A stretch of 64,000 bases of DNA from Sycobia sp. Sy_11 (taxonomy: Eukaryota; Arthropoda; Insecta; Hymenoptera; Epichrysomallidae), in contig JACCIC010000150.1 of the NCBI GenBank assembly GCA_018907035.1, positions 1,309,001 through 1,373,000 on the forward strand. The letters run 5' to 3'. The translations under genes were made by a program, and so were the position numbers. Below are positions 1-11,498 of the stretch, one piece after another (the first letter of the stretch is position 1; the number at the start of each line of letters is the position of its first letter). Below the pieces are notes generated by a model. The model saw only the letters and a list, made by a program, of their open reading frames with translations. It was not told the origin of the DNA and searched no databases.

Positions 1-1158
1 GGTATTTTGTCGCTAATTTTAGAAATTTCAAACACTCCCTTAGCGATAGTTTTATGAATAAAGTCACTTCTACAATCATTATTAAATCATGTATATTTCA
101 ATAATACTCATTACTAATTCTCCCTTTATTAATTTAAACAACAAAAAACGTATCTGTATACACAACTTCATTAACAGATGTTGATTTCAGTCCCAGAAAA
201 GGTGCCGAAGAGATTGGAAACTTTGGACGTTATAAATGGGGGAAATAATCTTTACTAGCAAAATTGATTCTGCCTTTATCATCTTATGTTTGATATTTGA
301 GATTCTACGGGAATTATTATTATACACAACTATCTGACTGGTATCATATTTACGTTATACCAATTAGTTAAAAAGACCAGCAAGATCGATAAAAATATTT
401 ATCAGTTTGATTTATATCAGTCGACGGAAGTAGAATTATTAAGATTAATTAGGATACATGACCGCGCCTCCGATCTTGGACCATTTTAAATTAACTTCTT
501 CGCAATAAACGTAATTTTTTTCTTATCGTTTTACACATTAAGTAAATTTTATTACATGCTCAAAATCGAACGAAATTGACAATCTGAATTTGGCAAAGTT
601 TCTGAATTGCCGAACAGTAAATGATTATTAAAAGCTCGCGTGTATAGGCAAATCAATATTTTGCAAAATCCGTCGATCGGTCGAAGGGACTTACGAGCTA
701 AAGATTCGCGTATCATTCCTCCGCTGCTTTATCCAGCCGCGATCCCATACAGAATTTCGTGACAGACAGGTGGGGACGATCGAAGTTTGCGCGGTTTACA
801 TTACACGATGGAGTTGGCGACGGTGCGGCTTTGTAAAATCTACGGAGACAGGGAGCGTCGCGCGCGCTTCAAATCCGCCAGGATCGGAGCTCCCTTACAA
901 TCTAATTATTTTCACTTTTGAATGGGGGGGAACGCGATTATCACTAGGGGACGGAAAACAAAGGATTGGAAAAAAGGGGATAATGTTTGGCACTTCAATG
1001 CGAGAAGCTGATACTTATTTTCCATGACATTCGTTGCCTCATTGTATTTATAAAAATGTTTCGTTATCATGATAACGTCGTTTTCTTTTTCTTCTTTTTT
1101 ATTTTTTCGTTTTATGTACATAATAATATTTTTGTCGATACATGAAAATTCGGTTCTG

Positions 1159-1160
<2 letters not shown>

Positions 1161-1201
<41 letters not shown>
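1161..1201. repeat. (TC)n microsatellite
   Basis: About 20 perfect TC units. Confidence 0.95.
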
Positions 1202-1205
<4 letters not shown>

Positions 1206-2359
1206 AAGGTCAAAAAATCGACGATTACGAAAGAGAATAATGGATTGCTATTTTCGTCAATTGGGCAAAACATCGGTATTTAATCTACACTTTAGGATAT
1301 AATTATATCGGATTCATGAGTACAGCTACTGTGTCTCTCTTACTTTGCTTATAATCGCTATTACAATCACATCGACGATCAAAGACGAAAAAAGTACATT
1401 ATCGATTAGACTAATGGGTGCGCCGGTCTCGCGTTAAACGTCGGAGCAACAACAACGATAATAATCGGGCCTATTGTCCCGGTCGGTATGTAACATTTCA
1501 ACGTAAGCGTCATAAAATCTGAAGAATCCGTAACGTATCGGCTCGTATCACATGTGCACAGAAATTTTCGTCGTACAATAATGGAATCGCTATCCCGCCG
1601 TGGCGGCGACCAGCGGAGTCGGGCCGTGGTCTTCCAATCCGATTCCTTCTCTCGTCCCTCGCACTCCCCCGCTTTCGTCTCACGGCGAACGGAGCGAGCC
1701 GTCTGCTCGTCCCGGGCGAAATGACAGGGACGAGCGAGGTTTCCGTGAAATGAAGAATAATCAACGGAGATTGTATTTTGCTCAATGTGCGCTCGTTCGT
1801 TTATTTTTGTTTAATTATTTATTTATTTTTCTTTGGCTTCGTCTGCTCTCGACACCAGTGCGGTTTGGAGATACGAAAGAAACGAAGTATATACCTGGAT
1901 GAAAATTAATTTTCTTTCCTTGACATTGCAAAAACAAAAAAAAAAAAGAAACGAAAGATAATACGACGCTGCTTTCTTCTAGTGGCGTATACATGTTTTT
2001 GATTAAAAAGGATAATAAAAATTACCGCGTCGATACCGCACGGTCCGGTAACTAATCGATAAATGGACAAGAAACAAGGAGAAACAGAACAGAACCGAGA
2101 AACTTGGCTCCCGGTTCATCTGGCGTTACATCCGGCGTAGTTACGAGTCGTTGTAAAAAAAAAAATTAATTTCCCTCTTCCACCCTACGTTACATCGCTA
2201 CGGCTTACTTAAGGCTAGAGAAGGACGAACGAAAAAACTCGCAGAGCTTGCACACCCCCCCTCCCCGAAAAATGTATAAATAGCCTTACGTGTTATCTAA
2301 GATTTTATAAACCGCGCGAGTTTGCGACTTTTTGATTTTCACCTCCTTATATCTTTATA

Positions 2360-2407
2360 TTGGTCGTCGTTGTCGTCGTCGTCGTCGTTGTCGTCGTCCT
2401 CGTCGCT
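2360..2407. repeat. (GTC/GTT)n trinucleotide repeat
   Basis: About 15 GTC-type units with GTT interruptions; it yields a spurious poly-Val frame. Confidence 0.9.
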
Positions 2408-3493
2408 CATACATCTTTATCTATTCATTCGGGGCTGAAAGGTAAAATTCGTCAAAATCCAGCTAAATCCCTACTTTTTTCCCTTTTTTGTTCATCCTCG
2501 ATTGACCGCACGGACGAAAGCACGGAATATGAAGAAACGCGTGTAGAATTGAAATTATGACAAGATATTTACATAACTTTTACAATTTATATTTTTCTGC
2601 CGGTGCGCAATAATGCATCATTTTTAAGAACACGGTACACCTTTCGTTTTTATTATTATTCTTTCTTTTTTTTTTGGTTTTTAGTTCAATTCACTCGGAA
2701 TCCATTAACAAAAGATTTTATCGTGCGCCCGGTTAGGCGATAAGTAAGAAACGGCGCTCTCTTCGATCGCGTCACCCGTTGGAATATTCGAAACAGTATA
2801 GAAATCTTGGTAAAACTCGTCCTTGCCAAAGGTGCAAAATAGAAAAATTTTAAAAAAAGTTTCGTAATAGTTCTCGTCGATAAGGCAGGAGATTTATTTA
2901 GGAGAGGGTTATGGCTGAAAGAGGTTCAGGCTCACGAAAGTTTCGGGGCTCGCCTAAAACGTATACATATTTGTGTGTCTTAAAAATAACTACTTTTTGT
3001 TTTAGTTTTGTTGTTGTTGTTCTACTTTATTCTCGCCTATTTTGCATGTCAATCTTTTTGTGGATCATACTCGTATGGAGTATTTCGGAATGGAAAATGC
3101 TTAAGTCGACTCTAATATTATATTATAAATTCGACCAATATTTATTATATAGACATTTGGTTTATAAGAATTCGTGAATTTTAAATTAATGTACAGTTCT
3201 CTGACAAATGTCTTTTCATTATTATGCACATTTCCTTAAAAATTTTCTTAAAATCTAAAAATTTTCAGTATACTAAACTAACTTCATATACTAAACAAAG
3301 ATTTTAAGATAGATCCAGCGTGTCGGATCTTATCTATGGGATTTTTTTGTTCCGCTAAAGCATCGAACTAAATTTGGAAATAAATAATTTCTTTAACATT
3401 TGTAAAAAGTGCTTAGTTACCCATATATTTCTTATACTGCAAAATAGTTCATATTTATTATTCAGTTATCTTTTAAAACATACGAATGGCCTA

Positions 3494-3495
<2 letters not shown>

Positions 3496-3546
<51 letters not shown>
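3496..3546. repeat. (TA)n microsatellite
   Basis: About 25 perfect TA units. Confidence 0.95.
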
Positions 3547-3551
<5 letters not shown>

Positions 3552-4027
3552 ATTGCTTTTATTTATAATGAATAAACTGTATTATTATGTCTTTACAAAA
3601 TTATGGATTTTCAATTGACAGTAAGTAGATTAACAAAAAAATTTTTTTTTTGTATTTTGCCATATGAGTAAAACTAAAAGCTACCAAATTAAAGTACTCT
3701 TTTTCTCTTTTATTTAGTGTAATAATCCCATTGTTTTTTTAACCATTTTCAAGCTGTCTTTAGCGACTGCTCTTACAATAGATTTTTTTCAGACGGTCGA
3801 ACTTTCTTAATTCAAGCTGAAAAGTCGATGATAGAATGCCCTTCACGATGGGGTCTGAGGCATCACGGTCCTACTCTAGCTCCCCTCCCCCTCCAACCCA
3901 ACATGTATCTTGGCCCGCATTTACCTAAGACTTGCACTTCCCCGCGAATTCCAGCTTTCAGACCGGACGGCACATATAGATATGGAAAGCCGAAGGCGAA
4001 TAGTCGACGTCCTTATATATATCTATA

Positions 4028-4040
4028 TACACACACACAT

Positions 4041-4090
<50 letters not shown>

Positions 4091-4091
4091 T
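4028..4091. repeat. (CA)n-(TC)n compound microsatellite
   Basis: A short CA run is joined to two TC runs with one slip. Confidence 0.95.
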
Positions 4092-4701
4092 CGACCTTAC
4101 ACCCCCTCTAATATACGCCTCGGAAGCCCGCTGATTATGCCATTTCCAAGTGTAATTTAAACGGATGACCGTCCGCGCTTGAGAGTCTCTCCCCGCCTCC
4201 CCCTTGCCGCCGCTGCACCCGTTAATATTGAATTTCCATCACGGGGCGTCGGCAATAACGCAATTATTATCCGCCCCTCGCGATCGCGAGAGGACTAATT
4301 GCCTCCCTCCCCCACCTCTCCACCCTTGCCTCCTGCCTCTCGCCCACGGCCGCGGCAATTAGAATTTGAAACGGCGTCGCGGTTGTTGGTGGCGGTGGCG
4401 GGGGGGAGGGGGGGGGTGTTGGCGGTGGCGGACACCGCCTGCGCTATCTCCGAGCGGAGCGCGGGCGCGCGGGTCCTCGAACTATAAGTTCGGGGGCCAA
4501 CTCTCGGCCGAGGAGTTTCGCGCGTGCCTTCCCCCTCCTCCTCTTATTCGTCCCTCGGTCATTTCCCAATTTAAGTTGGTGGACGAGCGAGAAGGTTGGG
4601 GGGGAGGCGAACTCGGATTCGGGTCCTTGTCGCGGCCTTGCAGGCTTCCGTGCGTCTTTGAATATATATATATATATAAATTCGCATTTACGCGATGGAA
4701 G

Positions 4702-4702
4702 T

Positions 4703-4741
<39 letters not shown>
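4702..4741. repeat. (GA)n microsatellite
   Basis: GA units with one AA interruption, followed by a G run; a short (TA)n lies just before it at 4661-4677. Confidence 0.9.
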
Positions 4742-4748
<7 letters not shown>

Positions 4749-5440
4749 AGCGTAATAGATCTACCATACACACCTTTAAATTACAAAATAAAAAAGGCAT
4801 TTGAAATACGTTATAAATATTTTATGTATAACTATTCTACAATAAGTAGTAACGTAATACCTATAATTCAAGGAGTTAAACATCTATTGAAATCCACATA
4901 ATTTGAAGAATATGAAATACGGACAAAACAAAACAAAACATATTCACTAAGCGTAGGATATTTTTTTTCCTTATTTTTAAATACCCTTATTGAGCGAAAA
5001 TAATATAATTTTTTACACAAAATAATAGATTGCTCAGGGAAATACCGTTATCGATGATACAATAGGTTGCTCTTAACGCAACGAGATAGTGTAGACATAA
5101 ACTTTATTTATATATTTTAGTTTCAGTTGTTTTGTCGTATACATTCTTTTTCATTTAAAAAGCTTTTCGTGGCACAGCTTTTTTATAATATATTAAATTT
5201 ATCTGAAACTTTTTGCCCTAAAAATTTAAAGAAAAACGATGGATCAAATAAGCTGAAATGTAAGGATATCGTTGTTAAATACATTTGTTATTTTATGAAC
5301 AGAGCGAATTTAATTTGCATATTTTTAAATTTTCAAATTTGAACATTTGGATTAAAGCTTCAAATGATGTGGATTTGAATGGATATTAAAACCTTCAAAG
5401 TATATAGGTAATCGTGCATATTTTTTATAGAAAAGATAAG

Positions 5441-5441
<1 letters not shown>

Positions 5442-5481
<40 letters not shown>
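5442..5481. repeat. (TA)n microsatellite
   Basis: About 20 TA units. Confidence 0.95.
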
Positions 5482-5484
<3 letters not shown>

Positions 5485-7494
5485 TATTTATTTAGCATTC
5501 TTGCAATACCTTTTTTCATTTCTAATTTATGGAATCCGTGTCCCCTTTGGTTCTTCGCATTTCGAGCGCAGCCCGGCGCGGCACCTCTGTGCATTCGTGT
5601 ACGCCGAGGTCGATGCGTTACATTTCGCAAAAATCAAAAATGTCCGCTGTAATTGATTCGAATTAGGGACTTTCGCATCATCGACTTTTAGTCTGAGAAA
5701 ATATTTGAATAATAGTAAAATTTACTTGTTTCATAAAGGAAAAGTCAGATCTAATACCAAATCTTTTATGCTGGACTGTAACAAAAAAAATTTAATTTAA
5801 AGAAAATTGCACGTTTTAATTTCAGCATATTGAAATTAGAAATCCTTTATACTAATTTTAAGTTAGACTATTATAATATTTATAAATTGTAACATATAAG
5901 TACGTAATGAACTATTTAGCCATTCGATTATTTATTTGAATAGCAATTGCTGTGATTCGTGTCAAGCATTATACTGTTAACTCAATGTAAATAATTAAAC
6001 GTAATTTGCGAGGGCAGAAAATTTCATAATCTACGTGAATAATTAAATTATTTTTACGCTTGTAAAAATAAAGATTGCTCTTGAGCCTCTTTTTATGATT
6101 AATAATTAAGTACTTCTGCGTTCTGCATCGATCTTTACGGAAATTTCTCGTAAACCGAACGAGTTCAGCGGGCTACCGTAACTCGGTACTCCATTTAAGT
6201 TCTTTAGTTTCCTCGATTCAACGTCTCCCATTTACTATCGCGCATTGTTCGCGAGGCTTCATTAGTTGACAAAAGGCTCATTCCCGATTGTTCGGGCCTG
6301 TTGTGAAAAAAATCTTTACAAAGACCGGCGCGGTGTTGGAAAGGTTCGAGACAGCCGCGAATAAAGCATTAAGAGTATCGTACGCGTTCGATCAGTTTTG
6401 CATTTTGAATGTTCCCTCGGCTAAAAATATCGATGACTATGTATTTTCTGGAATGTTTTGAAAGACTTTTCAAAGTATTGTAATTGCGCCTCTGTTGATA
6501 TTTAATTTTCGATTAAATAAATGGCACATGTTTCAAAAGTAGCAAAAGCCTCGATACGACATTATTATGATGGTGATGATGATTATTATTATTATTATTG
6601 TTGTATTCATTTCTTATTACATAAGTTGACGAGTGTGCGAAAATAAATAATTTCCAAAGTTATTTCACGTGCAATAAAGTTTGCGATTAAAAAAAAAATT
6701 AAAAAACAAACAGAAACAAACTTTTTTTTTAATACAATTTAGAATTTGCAAGAAATACTGCCGTTAAATCCAGGGCTTCGTTGGAAAGAGCGCGAAAAGT
6801 GCCTTTGTTCACGTTTGCAATGTATTTCTGGCGGATGGCATTGGTAAGTCGAAGAACTGTCGTGGAAGAGTCGAATGGCGGAGGGAGGAGAAGGAGGAGG
6901 TGGGGCGGGGAATACAGAATATCAAGGATCTCATTAAATCCGCGAAAGGTCGATCGCGAGTCGCAGCATCCGCCAAGCTCGCGCGCAATTCCTGCTACAA
7001 TTTTTTTTTTCGCCCCCGATTTGACCAATTTGCATCCGGGCTCGCTTCTCTTTGCGTCTTTGGCCGGTGAAGAGAAAAATAAAAATCTCCGCAATCGCTA
7101 CAGAATCGTCCCGCTCGCGCTCTGAAATCCCTTTCATCGAATAACCGCGTGTCGAGGATAATGCATCTCTAGACTTGATTTTATTTACTTCTTTTTCGTA
7201 TCGAATCGCGCCGGTTTTTAATCGACGGGCCCATTCGAACGTGATTCTAGTCGTTTTAACGATCTACATTTTCCCGAGATACGTGACGGCCTGTCGATAT
7301 TTTTCAAAATCATTCTCCAAGGCGCGCCACGAACGAAGAGAGACAATGGAGTGTGCCCGATTTAGAAACAGCGGCGTACCGACGTACCGACCAAGAAAGC
7401 GAAAGAAAAGGAAAGACGGCTATTTTCTTTCTCTTTAAATAGTCATCAAATGGGACACGCGTGGTGGGCTGCCCCGCTCTATCGACGACGAGAT

Positions 7495-7534
7495 AACAAC
7501 AACAACAACAACAACAACAACAACGGCAACAACT
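7495..7534. repeat. (AAC)n trinucleotide repeat
   Basis: About 11 AAC units with one GGC interruption. Confidence 0.9.
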
Positions 7535-7606
7535 GAAAAAAAGCGAGAAACAAAAAATCACCGTCTCCTCAACAACTGCGAACTTTCATGCCATTTCGTT
7601 CGTTCG

Positions 7607-7612
7607 TTTATT
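7607..7612 (-). promoter_or_regulatory. Candidate polyadenylation signal AATAAA
   Basis: AATAAA on the minus strand lies about 100 nt past the stop codon of exon E, just beyond a (GA)n tract (7627-7657 in plus coordinates). It is the first such hexamer after the stop. Because AATAAA is common by chance in AT-rich DNA, the 3' end is only a suggestion and the UTR could run further left. Confidence 0.3.
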
Positions 7613-7619
7613 TTTTCCC

Positions 7620-7626
<7 letters not shown>

Positions 7627-7657
<31 letters not shown>
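7627..7657. repeat. (CT)n microsatellite
   Basis: About 15 CT units; on the gene's strand this is (AG)n in the probable 3' UTR of exon E. Confidence 0.95.
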
Positions 7658-7661
<4 letters not shown>

Positions 7662-7715
7662 CCCCGTCCATCTGATTCTTCATCTCCTCTTCGCCGCTGC
7701 GTCCGGGGACGGACT

Positions 7716-7991
7716 TTAGCTCTCCTTCTCGTCGACGGGGCTGACCTCGTTCCTCAGCAGCTCGAACTTGGGACTGAGGCTCTTGGGCAGTATGCTCTTG
7801 GTGCCGGTCCTCAGCTGGCCGTAGATGTCGAGGGGCTTCTTGCGCGCCTCGTGCTCGCGCTCGGCCTCCTCGTAGAGCCGGGGCGGTATGCTGCCGGCGC
7901 GCTTGTGCCCGGGCGCGAAGCCGACCACGGCCCCGCCGTCGGGCCTCGTAGCCGGGCTCTTCTCGCTGCTGCGCTCGCGGTTGTTCGGCTC
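7716..7991 (-). CDS. Terminal coding exon (exon E) of an unrecognised minus-strand gene
   Basis: This is the last exon of the main model: 91 codons plus a TAA stop (7716-7718). The acceptor CAG lies at 7992-7994, behind a pyrimidine-rich tract on the minus strand (about 8000-8025). The exon opens in phase 0, matching the phase-0 donor of exon D at 11493-11498. The protein begins EPNNRERSSEK, is strongly charged in the middle (LYEEAEREHEARKK), and ends LLRNEVSPVDEKES. There is no hydrophobic segment and no domain I recognise. The charged, Pro/Ser-containing composition suits an intracellular C-terminus, which is inference. The sense frame is non-repetitive and has a clean acceptor, whereas the opposite-strand frames over the same bases are Arg/Ala/Pro-rich shadows. 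The family is unknown. Confidence 0.75.
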   Translation of the reverse strand, partial: EPNNRERSSEKSPATRPDGGAVVGFAPGHKRAGSIPPRLYEEAEREHEARKKPLDIYGQLRTGTKSILPKSLSPKFELLRNEVSPVDEKES

Positions 7992-8484
7992 CTGCCGCCG
8001 AGGCGTGGAAGAGAGAAGAAAAATGTTTTATGACACTGCGTTTCGTCGCGAGCGCGGGCGGCTAAGTTGCCCATTAGTCCAGGGTGTTGCGATGAATTTA
8101 CTTTACAGTGTCACGAGGGGATAAGTGGGTAAACGTGCACATGTATCTTAAAAATATATGAACGAGTAGTATAGATAGTGACGTAAATGTGTGAAATCTA
8201 GGTTAAAGCGCGGTAAAGATCTTTTGTCCCAATGCTTCTTCAAATTCTTCGATTTATCTTATGAAGAATATCATTAATCGTGTAAATATATTTCGAATGT
8301 AAATTTTCAATTTTTTTTTTCAATTCTAAAATCTAATTACAAATAAATATTTATCCAAATAGTCCTGAATTAAAATGTGCTAGAAAAAGTCAAATGACTT
8401 CCTTGACTAGTAAAGAATTCTGTATCAGATAAAAATAATACTCAATCAATTGATTGCTCTCTAAACACTTGGTGAAACATTGTT

Positions 8485-8657
8485 AATATTTTAAATTTAA
8501 AATACAATTTATACATGTAAATATAAAAAATAAAATATAAAAACACTGGGTTAGTTTCACAACGATTTATTAAAATCTGACAGCTGTTTCGGCAGTTATG
8601 CCATTCTCAAAGAAAGTTACAAAAATGATTTATGTATAATACAGAGACAAATATATA

Positions 8658-8705
<48 letters not shown>
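8485..8705 (-). repeat. Left arm of the Penelope-like inverted repeat
   Basis: This arm is nearly identical to the reverse complement of 9307-9528. Differences are scattered substitutions plus a roughly 7-nt indel in the AT-rich outer end. It includes the (TA)n at 8661-8705 and, on the minus strand, a hammerhead-like core at 8579-8610. Confidence 0.8.
8579..8610 (-). ncRNA. Degenerate hammerhead-ribozyme-like core (left arm)
   Basis: This is the inverted partner of the core at 9396-9427: TTGAGAA, a four-pair GGCA/TGCC stem, GAAA, ACAGCTGT, then C. The first box departs from CUGANGA at two positions, so this copy should be less functional than the other. Confidence 0.4.
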
Positions 8706-8708
<3 letters not shown>

Positions 8709-8862
8709 AGAACTGACGGTAAATTTGCAATGATACAATGGTTCGAGTCGAAAGATCGGAGGTAGGAGTGGGATGTAATGAGGGGGAAAGCAGGGAAGTT
8801 ACAAATTTGTAGCAACGCGTAATAACGGTGAAATCTGAAAATTAGTCATATCGTTTGTTACA

Positions 8863-9150
8863 TTATAACCTTTGTTGAATTGCTCTAGAAATTTCTGTGG
8901 CTTCTAATTTATCCAGTCTTTTACTCTTTTTAACGTTCCGAAGCAACTTAACGTTATTACTATCAATTTTACGGTTATTAATAATGCAATGGTCGGATAA
9001 TCCTGTTGTAGGATTATTTAGTCTTATTGATGTTATACGTTCATTAATACGAGCAGCTAAAGAGCGACCTGTTTGTCCTATAAAATCGCATCGCAATCAG
9101 CGCATAAAAGTTGGTACACGCCGTTTTTTTTTGGGAAACATCTATTTTTT
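8863..9150 (-). pseudogene. GIY-YIG endonuclease fragment of a Penelope-like element, frameshifted
   Basis: The minus strand encodes the C-terminal endonuclease typical of Penelope-like elements. First comes a VYQLLCADCDAI segment (about 9084-9119), with the two-Cys cluster expected just before the GIY-YIG-like motif. Then, in another frame, comes FIGQTGRSLAARINER and a conserved tail ending TEISRAIQQRL with a stop at 8863-8865. The two parts are separated by a single-base frameshift near 9082-9087, which puts a TAG straight after the Cys cluster in the upstream frame. Everything upstream (linker and reverse transcriptase) is absent. Confidence 0.75.
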
Positions 9151-9304
9151 CTTTATTGTCGACTAGTGAACGTTATAAATTATTTTTGTTGACGTTAATC
9201 GTTTTCATATTTTTAATATCTTATTTTATCTTAATAATAGTTTTTCTTTTTGTCTTAATAATCTTGTTTTAATAAGATTCTAGTTTTAATATGTTAGTTG
9301 TGGT

Positions 9305-9306
<2 letters not shown>

Positions 9307-9357
<51 letters not shown>

Positions 9358-9528
9358 GCCTCTGTATTATACATAAATCATTTTTGTAATTTTCTTTGAG
9401 GAGGGCCTAACTGCCGAAACAGCTGTCAGATTTTAATAAATCGTTCTGAAACTAAACTAGTGTTTTTATATTTTATTTTTTATATTTACATACGTAAATT
9501 ATATTTTAAATTTTAAATATAAAATATT
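9307..9528 (+). repeat. Right arm of the Penelope-like inverted repeat
   Basis: This is the inverted partner of 8485-8705. It includes the (TA)n at 9307-9355 and a plus-strand hammerhead-like core at 9396-9427. The outer end runs into AT-rich sequence, where the match fades. Confidence 0.8.
9396..9427 (+). ncRNA. Degenerate hammerhead-ribozyme-like core (right arm)
   Basis: The sequence reads TTGAGGA, a short GGC/GCC stem with an internal loop, GAAA, the palindrome ACAGCTGT, then C. This follows the hammerhead order CUGANGA - stem II - GAAA - stem III - NUH, with one mismatch in the first box (C replaced by T). Hammerheads with minimal stem III are established in Penelope-like elements. Activity is doubtful because the altered C is a core residue. 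Confidence 0.45.
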
Positions 9529-10886
9529 CATTACACTATTTGAACAGACATTTTTTAAATACGCTTTTTGAATAAGAGCACTGTAATTGCAATTATCAAT
9601 TTTATTTTGTCATTTTATTTTTGAACCTCGAGCAGCAATAGATAGGTAAGCGACGAGACTATGAAAATTCTTACGATTGTTTCGGTTCTTTAAAATAACG
9701 ATATTCTACTTTCTGATATATTATAATTAATTTAGCCGGTCTATAGCACGCGAGCAATACAAAATAGCACACAGCAGGTGAGAGTTAAGTAGCCTCATTA
9801 TTTGCCGGTGAGAAGAGTTAGCGACCGAGCGGCCTGTAGAATATGGATGGATTACAGAAATTCAATGTATAGTAATGTACTGTTTTATGTCTAGTATGAA
9901 TGTAATGTATAGTAATATACTTGTGTCTGTCATTACGCGAAGGTTTTTCGTTGTTTCGTACGTCGCGGCGAGATTGTTGCTTTTATGGTGTCTTTAAAAG
10001 AAAAAATCGATATTTCGTTTGAGACGGCTTATCTTTAGAAATTTGGTGATACTTAAGGGCGTACATAGAAATAATAATATTTTCAATTAAGGAAAATCTA
10101 AAATTTCACATTTTTAATTACTTATACTATATACAGAATGTAAGTTTATTATATAAGAAATAATGTTACATGTTGTTTTTTTGTTATTTTTTTTTTGGTT
10201 AATTTTATTCTGTTTCGAACTATTCTGATTGTATATCCACGAAAAATTCACAATACAACATGATGAAAATAACAAAGCAAATTGTTAATATAAAGCAAAT
10301 ATCAAAGAAAATTGATCTATCCGCATATATTTCAGGCCTTGTTCAATTCAAGAGTAGTGGACTGACACAAGGATACTTTCAACATGTATTCCATCATTGC
10401 TATAAACTTCCGATATTTATATATATATATATATCATAAAGACATTGAAAAATGCGAAACCCCGACGTTTCATTATTTGCATCGAACTTTAGCGTTTATT
10501 TTGAACGTTAATAATTATTACCTGGAAGTTGAATAAAAAAATATCGCGACCCGCATTGTACGCCAGAATTGCGGGAAACGTTTTGTTACGTTAAAAAGTC
10601 ATTTAGTTACGACGGATTGCGCAACGAGGCGAAAAAAAAAATTGCCGTAATCGACAACACACCGTCCAGGCTGGGAGCGAAAAGAAAAAAAAAATAATAA
10701 AAAAATAATAAAATTTCCATTTACTTAAGTTCTAAGTAACGATTGCACTTGAAAATAAAACGCTGAGCTCGCACGGCGCGCGAAACATTGTAAAACTATC
10801 GGAGCTTTTACATATATGAATCCAAGGTACACGGCTCGATTTTGTAAATTGCGACGCGACCGGTGCAATCGTCGACGACAACGCGC

Positions 10887-10891
<5 letters not shown>

Positions 10892-10930
<39 letters not shown>
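10892..10930. repeat. (GA)n microsatellite
   Basis: A perfect GA run followed by a GACA interruption. Confidence 0.95.
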
Positions 10931-10932
<2 letters not shown>

Positions 10933-11435
10933 TAAAATACAACACAAAAGTACGCATCGGCTTACTCGGGGTGGAAATCTGGAGATTCGAGATAACCGTA
11001 CGGACATTTGGAGATTTGAAATTTCGCATCGAAATGTTAACAGATTTCATATATTTTTGGATAGAAAAATGAGCAAAATTGGTAAAATTTTTCACCGAAG
11101 CTGAGAAATATTTCATTTTTTCATTCAACACTAGATATTCTTTTTAATTTTCTAACAATGACTATATAGCTCTTAATACACATATAAGTACGTAAATGTG
11201 AAAACTTTAGATTTCTCTTCATATATATATCATTAAGAAAGATGCGTATAAGCCACTGGTAATACAGGACGATTTTTCATTTAGATTAATTGATGTGTTT
11301 TAATTAATTAATTGATAAGTAAGTGTAAAATTGCTGTGAAGCGAAGGAAAATTTTTCTCCCATATAAACGAGAAAACATTTGATCGTCTTTCGATGCGTC
11401 TAATTGCATAGAGAAGGCCCGCTTATTCCCCTGAA

Positions 11436-11498
11436 CTAAGAATCGAAGAACGGATCCAATTCGCCCTGGATCCGCGGGGCCGACAAAATCAGTCTCAC
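11436..11498 (-). CDS. Alternative C-terminal extension of exon D (donor not used)
   Basis: If the GTGAGA donor at 11493-11498 is bypassed, the exon D frame stays open for 20 codons (VRLILSAPRIQGELDPFFDS) and stops at TAG 11436-11438. That product would be 91 residues shorter at its C-terminus and gain a short hydrophobic/acidic tail. No clear AATAAA follows closely; an ATTAAA lies near 11299-11304 (minus strand). It may be a genuine alternative last exon or simply intron read-through. Confidence 0.35.
   Translation of the reverse strand: MRLILSAPRIQGELDPFFDS

Larger units (their letters stand above)
1..7600. other. 3' flank of the gene; no supportable gene
   Basis: This is AT-rich DNA with CpG-richer patches at about 1590-1760, 4170-4640, 5540-5620 and 6930-7130. 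It contains microsatellites at 1161, 2360, 3496, 4028, 4702, 5442 and 7495. The short frames here are repeat translations ([12 protein letters not shown]) or lack any family signature. I see no RNA gene. Confidence 0.6.
8485..9528 (-). mobile_element. Penelope-like retroelement remnant with inverted terminal arms
   Basis: Two arms of about 220 nt (8485-8705 and 9307-9528) are inverted copies of each other. They enclose a 600-nt centre with a broken GIY-YIG-type endonuclease frame. In each arm, reading outward, come a (TA)n array, a shared TCTGTATTATACATAAATCA stretch, a GCCGAAACAGCTGTC core and an AT-rich tail. Penelope-like elements are known for GIY-YIG endonucleases and for pseudo-LTR copies in direct or inverted order; this structure fits that. 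The reverse transcriptase is missing, so the copy is incomplete and cannot move by itself. Confidence 0.75.
7992..11498 (-). other. Last intron (D to E)
   Basis: This intron is 3507 nt, with donor GTGAGA at 11493-11498 and acceptor CAG at 7992-7994. It contains the Penelope-like remnant (8485-9528) and a (GA)n at 10892-10930. A near-duplicated AATGTATAGTAAT segment lies at about 9863-9920. Confidence 0.7.
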
